A stretch of 64,000 nucleotides of DNA from Candidatus Gastranaerophilales bacterium. GTDB taxonomy: Bacteria; Cyanobacteriota; Vampirovibrionia; Gastranaerophilales; Gastranaerophilaceae. The stretch is taken from the NCBI GenBank assembly GCA_944324165.1, contig CALUVG010000005.1:1-64000 (forward strand), given 5' to 3'. Of the stretch, positions 1 through 6,796 are shown in pieces; the first letter of the stretch is position 1; every line of letters begins with the position of its first letter. The notes below the pieces were generated by a model that was not told the DNA's origin, did no database searches, and was given only the letters and a program-made list of their open reading frames with translations. Both the position numbers and the translations under genes were made by a program.

Positions 1-213
1 CACGGGAGCTACCTTGCCACAGTTATATTTTTTTGTCAATTGGCTCAGTTGGCTCGAGCGATGCTCTCACAAATATTGAATTTTGTTCGCTACGCTCACG
101 GGAGCTACCTTGCCACAGTTATATTTTTTTGTCAATTGGCTCAGTTGGCTCGAGCGATGCTCTCACAAATATTGAATTTTGTTCGCTACGCTCACTGGAA
201 CTACCTTGCCATG
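1..213. repeat. 96-bp tandem repeat, 2.2 copies seen
   Basis: Two full identical copies (1-96 and 97-192) are followed by a third that starts at 193 and diverges after about 20 bases. The array is cut by the window edge, so the copy number is unknown. Each unit holds short self-complementary pieces such as GCTCGAGC. The unit is a multiple of three, so a repetitive frame stays open across it by chance. The remaining DNA to 357 is AT-rich and carries the promoter of the next gene. Confidence 0.9.
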
Positions 214-288
214 TATTAATATTGACAGTCTTTATATTCCCATAAAAAAAATTAAATTTCAAGCACTTTTTTCGTAATATTTAAAAAT

Positions 289-320
289 TTGACCTTTTTA
301 TATATTTTTTAGGTTATAAT
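289..320 (+). promoter_or_regulatory. Possible promoter of the MATE gene
   Basis: A perfect -10 TATAAT lies at 315-320, with a TTGACC -35-like hexamer at 289-294. The 20-bp spacing is longer than optimal, so the -35 assignment is weak. A GGATGAG ribosome site precedes the ATG at 358. Confidence 0.45.
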
Positions 321-357
321 TTATGGTAGGCGACCCCCAAAAAATAAGGATGAGATT

Positions 358-1725
358 ATGATCACTGATATGACACAAGGGAACCCTCTTAAACATATCC
401 TTTTGTTTTCCGTTCCTTTGCTAATAGGGAATATATTTCAGCAGCTTTACAATATTGCTGACCTTGTTATTGTTGGTCGAACGCTTGGTGTTGAACCTTT
501 TGCGGCTGTCGGGGCTGTTTCACCTTTATTTTTCTTAATCGTTTTTGTTCTTGTCGGGTTAACTAATGGATTTGCGGTAGTTACAGGACAACGTTATGGA
601 GCTAAAGATTTTCAAGGGGTAAAAAATTCTGTTGTTGTATCTACCATACTTTGTGTTGTTATTACATTAATTTATACCATTATTTGTTCTATGTTTATGG
701 ATCCTATCCTGCATTGGATGAACGTACCTGAAAACATTTATCAAAATGCCTACTGGTATGTAGAAATTATTGTTCTGGGATTGCTGTCTACAACTATTTA
801 TAACATGCTTGCAAGTATTATTCGTGCGCTGGGAGACAGCAAAACGCCTCTGTATTTCTTAATTGCGGCTTCTATTGCTAATATTATTCTTGCACTTATT
901 TTTATTCAAGTATTTCATATGGGGGTGCCTGGCTCCGCGGTTGCCGTAATACTTTCTCAGGTTATTGCAATAATTTTATGTCTTATATTTGTAAAATATA
1001 AATTTCCTATTCTTCACCTGAAAAAAACTGATTGGATGATAAAATTCGATAAAGACTTCTATGACTCTGCCTATGAACACTTGCGGGTAGGTATTCCTAT
1101 GGCAATTCAATTTTCCATAATTGGTATAGGGATTATCATAATTCAAAGCGTATGTAACACTTTTGGTTCAAATGTAATTGCTGCAGTTACTGCCGCACTA
1201 AGAATTGAACAAATTGCCACAATGCCGATGATGTCTTTTGGCGTTGCCCTTGCGGCTTATGTTGCTCAGAATTTCGGGGCAAGGAAATTTAAAAGAATAA
1301 GACTTGGCATTATAAAAACATCTACAATAAATGTTGTTTTAAGTATTGTTATGGCATTTGTTATGAGATTTTGGGGAACTAATATTATTGGAGCATTTAT
1401 CGGGACGGCAACAAAAGATATTATTGATATTGCTCATCAATATCTTTTAATAAGCACTATATTCTACTTTTTCTTAGGGCAAATTTTTATATACAGAAAC
1501 GCACTACAAGGTATGGGAGAAACACTGTTCCCTCTAATCGCCTGTATTGCAGAGCTTGCGGTACGTTCTTTTGCAGCCATTTATCTTGTCGTTAAGTTTG
1601 GATATATCGGAATATTTTATTCCGGACCAATTGCATGGATAAGTGCCTCAAGTGTTTTATTTTTCGGCTATTTAGGCAGTATCAAACATATTGTCTTTAA
1701 AGTAAGAGAAAAATTACATACTTAG
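358..1725 (+). CDS. MATE family multidrug/cation antiporter
   Basis: This 455-residue polytopic inner-membrane protein has the MATE layout: two homologous halves (about residues 14-175 and 235-400), each made of several hydrophobic helices. The N-terminus reads GNPLKHILLFSVPLLIGNIFQQLYN, shortened here to its recognisable parts SVPLL and FQQLYN, and is typical of the NorM/MepA/DinF group. Such proteins export cationic drugs or metabolites in exchange for Na+ or H+. The length is normal for the family. It is a single gene followed by a 76-bp gap before eno. The substrate cannot be read from the sequence. Confidence 0.92.
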   Translation: MITDMTQGNPLKHILLFSVPLLIGNIFQQLYNIADLVIVGRTLGVEPFAAVGAVSPLFFLIVFVLVGLTNGFAVVTGQRYGAKDFQGVKNSVVVSTILCVVITLIYTIICSMFMDPILHWMNVPENIYQNAYWYVEIIVLGLLSTTIYNMLASIIRALGDSKTPLYFLIAASIANIILALIFIQVFHMGVPGSAVAVILSQVIAIILCLIFVKYKFPILHLKKTDWMIKFDKDFYDSAYEHLRVGIPMAIQFSIIGIGIIIIQSVCNTFGSNVIAAVTAALRIEQIATMPMMSFGVALAAYVAQNFGARKFKRIRLGIIKTSTINVVLSIVMAFVMRFWGTNIIGAFIGTATKDIIDIAHQYLLISTIFYFFLGQIFIYRNALQGMGETLFPLIACIAELAVRSFAAIYLVVKFGYIGIFYSGPIAWISASSVLFFGYLGSIKHIVFKVREKLHT

Positions 1726-1774
1726 GTTACTTGCAAAGATAAAAGTTTTATGCCAGAATTCACAATGTTAATGA

Positions 1775-3106
<1,332 letters not shown>

Positions 3107-3112
3107 AGCTAT

Positions 3113-3146
3113 AATCAGGCAAAACGTATATACGTTTTGCCTGATT
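3113..3146 (+). terminator. Hairpin after eno
   Basis: A perfect 17-bp palindrome without a loop (AATCAGGCAAAACGTAT and its complement) lies 6 bp after the eno stop. No T-run follows, so intrinsic termination is not certain. The outer part AATCAGGCAA recurs in the terminators of both prepilin genes A and B. Confidence 0.6.
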
Positions 3147-3219
3147 AAGTTAATTAAGGACTTGAAAAATTTAGGACAATATGTAATAATGGAAGTGTGG
3201 ATATTTGCGAGGAATTTGA

Positions 3220-3435
3220 ATGGCTGCAAATTTGGCAATAAAAGAAGAATTTACTGTAGGTTGTGGCTTTTACCCCAACAATAAGAATATTGTGCAACAA
3301 AATTCCTGTGGTTGTGAAAGTTTGACCGACAAAAATACGGCAATAACTCCATTCACCACACTTACCACTGCCTCGTATGAGGCTCAAACCCTTGTCCTGA
3401 GCGGCTTTCAGGGGGGGGGGGGGGGCAACCCGTAA
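3220..3435 (+). CDS. Possible short hypothetical protein running into a poly-G tract
   Basis: This 71-residue reading frame has a fair ribosome site (GAGGAA, 3210-3215 region) and an upstream TTGAAA (3162-3167) with TGTAATAAT 15 bp later. The protein has four cysteines/prolines of no recognisable family, and its end is encoded by the 15-G tract (poly-Gly, then Asn-Pro-stop). From about 3371 the DNA is palindromic (GCCTC-GTAT-GAGGC), so the 3' part is probably not original coding sequence. It may be a decayed or interrupted gene, and I cannot assign a function. Confidence 0.28.
   Translation: MAANLAIKEEFTVGCGFYPNNKNIVQQNSCGCESLTDKNTAITPFTTLTTASYEAQTLVLSGFQGGGGGNP
3411..3425. repeat. Homopolymer of 15 G
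   Basis: An uninterrupted G15 run in an AT-rich genome. Such tracts change length by slippage in living cells and are also error-prone in assemblies. Confidence 0.95.
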
Positions 3436-3460
3436 AACCCGCGCCACGTCTGCGTTTCAG

Positions 3461-3515
3461 GCACACGAAGTGTGCTCTTACATATGGGAAACCGCTAAAG
3501 GCGGACGAAGTCCGC
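3461..3515. repeat. Two hairpins of identical design with GAA loops
   Basis: GCACAC-GAA-GTGTGC (3461-3475) and GCGGAC-GAA-GTCCGC (3501-3515) are each followed by TCTTA. The stem bases differ between copies but remain perfectly paired. Confidence 0.75.
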
Positions 3516-3552
3516 TCTTATACATTAGAATATTGGTTAATGCCTGCATGTC

Positions 3553-3605
3553 ATCCCGCAACAGGTTGCGAGCAAGGCAAACAAAAAATTTCCGCCTTGC
3601 GGGAT
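3553..3605. repeat. Palindromic element with ATCCCGCAA ends
   Basis: The terminal inverted repeat ATCCCGCAA/TTGCGGGAT encloses a nested GCAAGGC/GCCTTGC pair. The style resembles small dispersed palindromic elements. The element at 56660-56785 has a related design. Confidence 0.6.
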
Positions 3606-3628
3606 CTCAAACAAAAATTCGACACAAG

Positions 3629-3656
3629 TTGAAAAGCTTGTGCGAAATTATATAAA
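3629..3656 (+). promoter_or_regulatory. Possible promoter of prepilin A
   Basis: TTGAAA (3629-3634) and TATAAA (3651-3656) are separated by 16 bp, about 80 bp before the ATG. Confidence 0.4.
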
Positions 3657-3735
3657 ACCACAAAAAGTGAACTATTAGATAGAAAAAGACGTTAAGTACG
3701 TATCAGAATTATAAAAGAAAGAAAGGTAAAAACTT

Positions 3736-4899
3736 ATGAAACAGAAAACAAATTCAAAAAAGATTATTCATCACGGAGTGACAGAGCCAGCTTTATGTAA
3801 CTCCTTAGTGCCTCAGTGCCTTAGTAACTTAGTGCCTTTAAGAAAGCCCGCCTTTACCCTCGCGGAGGTCTTAATCACCCTCGCAATAATCGGCGTAGTT
3901 GCAGCGATAACAATCCCTTCACTAGTTAAGAACTACAACGAGAAGGCATGGAGCACCGCTCAGGATGTGTTTACGAAACGCCTAGAAGTCGCAACGCGTC
4001 AAATGAACACAGAAGAAAAACTTGCTGGCTACTCAAACACCATGGACTTTGTGAACGAATTGAAGAAATACATAAAAATAACAAGAGTATGCGACAATAA
4101 CAATATTACCAAGTGTTTTAACAAAGAAGTAATCTGGAACGAAGGCGAAGACCCTATAGATATGTCCACAATCAAAAACGCTGCATCACTCGGGCAAGAT
4201 GACTGGGATACTGATACTGTAGCAGTGCAATTTGCAAACGGTGTAAATGCGATAATTGCATATAACCCGAATACAACCCAAGACCCGTTTAATAACCAAT
4301 TTAGCGCAACAAGCAATTCAATGGCAATATTGTATGATGTAACCGGCAACAAGAACCCGAATAAATATGGCGCAAATTCAGATATATTTGGCATAAACGT
4401 AACCCAACTAGCCGGCGTATCGGGCTGCTTGTTGCCAGAAGAAGAATTAGGATTTTGCATAAGCCAGATACTAGGACCACAGAATGGCGGTTATGGACCA
4501 TTAACCTATGCAGAATGTACAGAGGCGAAGAATAATGGAGAAATAGATGTAGATGCATGTTATAACGGAAATGATTATTTTGCGGGTGCAGTAAAAGCCT
4601 GCGGAGGTAAGAAAGCAAACTTACCGAGTCAAGACCAGCTAACGGAGTTAGCAAAATATGTATACAACAATGATAGTATAAACTCCAGTGGGTTTACATA
4701 CGATTTGGCGTTAGACACAACAAAAGCAGCCCAATTCCTCTCAGCCTCACCAGATTCAAATAGGTTCTATGTTTGGTCTGGGCAGGAGTATAGTCAGTTC
4801 ACCGCGTACAGCCGCCGCTTTAACGATAGCTTCACGCACTCGGACTACAACTACGTCCGCTTCACCAACCAATTCTTCGCGGTGTGCGTGGACAATTAA
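3736..4899 (+). CDS. Prepilin-like protein A with hypervariable lectin-like C-terminus
   Basis: This 387-residue protein has a type IV prepilin signal: A39-F40TLAEV, Glu at +5 and a hydrophobic helix to about residue 60, so it should be cleaved by prepilin peptidase and assembled in or displayed by a pilus/pseudopilus. Residues 62-220 are almost identical to prepilins B (9608-10660) and C (41362-42450). The last ~44 residues (FYVWSGQE to AVCVDN) resemble the end of a C-type-lectin fold and are completely different from B. There, 30 of 36 codons end in G or C and 23 end in C, unlike the rest of the gene. The leader is unusually long (39 residues) because an intergenic repeat (3801-3840) lies in frame inside it. 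AGAAAGG precedes the ATG. Retroelement-driven diversification of the tail is inference. Confidence 0.85.
   Translation: MKQKTNSKKIIHHGVTEPALCNSLVPQCLSNLVPLRKPAFTLAEVLITLAIIGVVAAITIPSLVKNYNEKAWSTAQDVFTKRLEVATRQMNTEEKLAGYSNTMDFVNELKKYIKITRVCDNNNITKCFNKEVIWNEGEDPIDMSTIKNAASLGQDDWDTDTVAVQFANGVNAIIAYNPNTTQDPFNNQFSATSNSMAILYDVTGNKNPNKYGANSDIFGINVTQLAGVSGCLLPEEELGFCISQILGPQNGGYGPLTYAECTEAKNNGEIDVDACYNGNDYFAGAVKACGGKKANLPSQDQLTELAKYVYNNDSINSSGFTYDLALDTTKAAQFLSASPDSNRFYVWSGQEYSQFTAYSRRFNDSFTHSDYNYVRFTNQFFAVCVDN
4768..4899 (+). other. Candidate DGR-type variable region of prepilin A
   Basis: The final codons after GQE follow an NNC pattern (TAC, AGC, CGC, AAC, TTC, GAC and so on), as expected when AAC codons of a template are randomised at adenines. 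The conserved frame FYVWSGQE...AVC is shared with B, while the residues between are not. The region ends directly in the hairpin 4894-4920. No template copy was found in the window. Confidence 0.55.
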
Positions 4900-4920
4900 G
4901 AGGACTTTGTCCTCTTAATT
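4894..4920 (+). other. Hairpin containing the stop codon of prepilin A
   Basis: AATTAAGAGGAC, loop TTT, then the exact complement. The TAA stop lies in the left arm. No T-run follows and a real terminator lies further on, so this is not an ordinary terminator. A near-identical hairpin ends prepilin B. Hairpins just after the variable region are a known DGR target feature. Confidence 0.75.
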
Positions 4921-5348
4921 GAGGGCACTAAGTATTTATAGAGGTAGTGAACAGTGAACTGTTGTTACAAAATCAGGCAACGTGAAATATCCGCATTGCC
5001 TGATTTTTGTATTGGACTTAACGTCTTAGCGGATTTGCGGACGGACGGAGTTTCGTAGGGTGGGCAAAGCAATGCGTGCCCACCTTTTTTACTTGTCGGC
5101 TTAGTAAAGCCGACCTACTTACTTCTTTAGCAGTTTCCCCAATATGTAAAAGTGGACTTCGCCCCCCCTCCTCGAAATCAGAGATTTCGGTTTCCTCTCA
5201 CAAAAACAATCCAGTGGATTGTTTTTGTTCGGCAGAGTCTCAAGGGGAGGACATGAAGTATTTTAGGCATCGTGGCGTTCCATGTTGCCTAATTTATGTA
5301 AAGGACTTAACGTCTTATAGTCCTAACGTCTTTATTAACAACCGTTCA
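4900..5348. other. 449-bp spacer holding a chain of hairpins
   Basis: After the prepilin A terminator come GGTGGGCA/TGCCCACC plus T6 (5059-5090), GTCGGCTT/AAGCCGAC (5095-5114), CGAAATC/GATTTCG (5173-5189) and a 13-bp stem ACAAAAACAATCC with its complement (5200-5228). No convincing gene is seen. The DNA looks like stacked palindromic repeats between convergent genes. Confidence 0.7.
4971..5008 (+). terminator. Terminator of prepilin A
   Basis: Stem AATCAGGCAA/TTGCCTGATT with a 15-nt loop, followed by TTT. The same stem sequence occurs after eno and after prepilin B. Confidence 0.75.
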
Positions 5349-6647
5349 CTATTTAGAAATTCTTCCAGGAACTACAACTCCGCCTTTCAAATTCTTTTTA
5401 TAGAATTCTACGTGCGGCTGCAATACACTGTCAAGAACTTCCGGCAAAGCTTTGTCTGCCATTACTTTTTCAACAATTTCCTGATAAACTGTCGCAAATG
5501 CACGTAATTGAGTCATTGCACCAGCCGCTTCCGCTGTCAAACCTAAAGTTGCCGTTTCAACTTCTTCTTTGAAAAATGCTCCTGTAGTTTCATAAGATTT
5601 TGTAAGTGCATCAATATAGCTTTCTGCATTTTCACGGCAAACGCCATTATCTACCGGTACTGTCAATGCAAATACAAGTTTGTTTGCAGGGTTGAAGTGT
5701 GCTTCTGCACTGTGATGCATTGCATCAGGAACTTTTGCAACCTGTTTTAATGTGTCTTTAACTGATTCATTTTGCATTTGTGCATGCCAGTAAACAGTAT
5801 TTTCAAACATAGAACCCATATATTGATGAACAGACGCTTCAATACCGTTCATTTTTGCATCTGCCCAGAAAATACCTTCTTTCAATGCGTCATTGTCTTC
5901 AAGATTGTCTGATAATGACAGTGAGGAAACTTCTTGAGCGGCATTTAACAAAGCTTTCAGATCATCTTTTTTCATGCCTGCAAAAATAAGTGTGAATAAA
6001 GCGTGGTCGTCAAATGCAGAAAATCTTCCGCCGACATCATCGTGAATAAACAAATCTCCCAGCCAGTTATCTGCAATTGATGTGCGACGAAGTTCGCTTT
6101 TTTCTGAGTTTGCATCAGTAACCGCAATAAAATGTTTTGCAGTTGCCTTTTTAGCTTCTTCTTCTGACATACCTTGTGCTTTATATGCATCAATCAGCAT
6201 TTCCTGTATTCTCAAAAATCCGTCTTTTGTTTCAAATGTTGAACCGGATTTTGATGCAACCATGTAGTTTGCTTTTGTAATGTCGCCTAATTTGTTCAAA
6301 AATCTTGCAAGGCTAACAGAATCAACATCTGAATAAAAATATACTGTTTCGCCGTTTATGTTCAGACCGTTAATTCCTAACATGTGTTCTACGGTATGTT
6401 TTGAACCACCAATACCAAGAACAGCAAGCTTTGTTACATTTGTTTGGGCTTTGAATTTTTCTGCCATTTCATATAATTCATCAACTCTTTTTAATTGTTC
6501 CTGCGGAAGATTTACCCAGTTTAAAAATTGTCCCTTCTTGTTTGCTCTTGATGAAAATTCTTTTACAAATTCTGAAATTTTTGATGTGTATTTTGAAAAA
6601 TCTACTCCTGTAAAACTTGTTTTTATTGCAGAGCTTTTTGTTGTCAT
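5349..6647 (-). CDS. pgi: Glucose-6-phosphate isomerase
   Basis: Cytoplasmic enzyme interconverting glucose-6-phosphate and fructose-6-phosphate. The 432-residue product has the bacterial Pgi signatures: LGIGGSKHT near residue 80, ASKSGSTFETK in the first sugar-phosphate-binding domain, DVGGRFSAF and a late QLRAFATVYQ helix. The frame extends 15 codons further upstream, but AAGGAG sits just before the ATG at 6647, which gives the N-terminus MTTKSSAIKTSFTGVDF. The SFTG motif in this extra N-terminal stretch is shared with other proteins in the window. It is divergent from the autotransporter gene. Confidence 0.95.
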   Translation of the reverse strand: MTTKSSAIKTSFTGVDFSKYTSKISEFVKEFSSRANKKGQFLNWVNLPQEQLKRVDELYEMAEKFKAQTNVTKLAVLGIGGSKHTVEHMLGINGLNINGETVYFYSDVDSVSLARFLNKLGDITKANYMVASKSGSTFETKDGFLRIQEMLIDAYKAQGMSEEEAKKATAKHFIAVTDANSEKSELRRTSIADNWLGDLFIHDDVGGRFSAFDDHALFTLIFAGMKKDDLKALLNAAQEVSSLSLSDNLEDNDALKEGIFWADAKMNGIEASVHQYMGSMFENTVYWHAQMQNESVKDTLKQVAKVPDAMHHSAEAHFNPANKLVFALTVPVDNGVCRENAESYIDALTKSYETTGAFFKEEVETATLGLTAEAAGAMTQLRAFATVYQEIVEKVMADKALPEVLDSVLQPHVEFYKKNLKGGVVVPGRISK

Positions 6648-6784
6648 AATTTTTCTCCTTTTCTTTTTACCCTCAAAAATATTATATAACAAAAAGATTT
6701 ATTTTATTGGATAGTATAAATTGGCTAGCCTGTTTTTTAAAAATAAATAGTCAAATGTTTAATATATAAATAAGTTTGAAATTT

Positions 6785-6790
6785 TATTAT
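6785..6790 (+). promoter_or_regulatory. -10-like TATTAT 6 nt before the autotransporter ATG
   Basis: TATTAT sits exactly 6 nt before the ATG at 6797, and no ribosome site is visible. This fits the leaderless pattern seen at several genes here, although no clear -35 is present. Confidence 0.35.
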
Positions 6791-6796
6791 AAAAAT

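Larger units (their letters stand above)
3107..3735. other. 629-bp palindrome-rich region with a 15-G tract
   Basis: Between eno and prepilin A this stretch holds the eno hairpin, a possible short gene (3220-3435), a run of 15 G (3411-3425), two hairpins of identical design with GAA loops (3461-3475 and 3501-3515), and a longer inverted repeat with ends ATCCCGCAA/TTGCGGGAT (3553-3605). Its base composition is unlike the AT-rich spacers elsewhere, which suggests accumulated small mobile palindromes. Confidence 0.7.

Noticed and set aside
33-245. 70-residue repetitive open frame
   Set aside because: It is only the 96-bp tandem repeat read through; no ribosome site and no protein-like conservation beyond the repeat.
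3470-3655. GTG-started frame downstream of the G tract as a gene
   Set aside because: It covers two hairpins and a palindromic element; codon content looks non-coding.
4029-4654. Antisense open frames inside prepilin A
   Set aside because: They are complements of a clearly conserved coding frame that is also present in B and C.
4894-4920. Stop-codon hairpin as an ordinary terminator
   Set aside because: No T-run follows and a proper terminator lies at 4971-5008; the same design after prepilin B points to another role.
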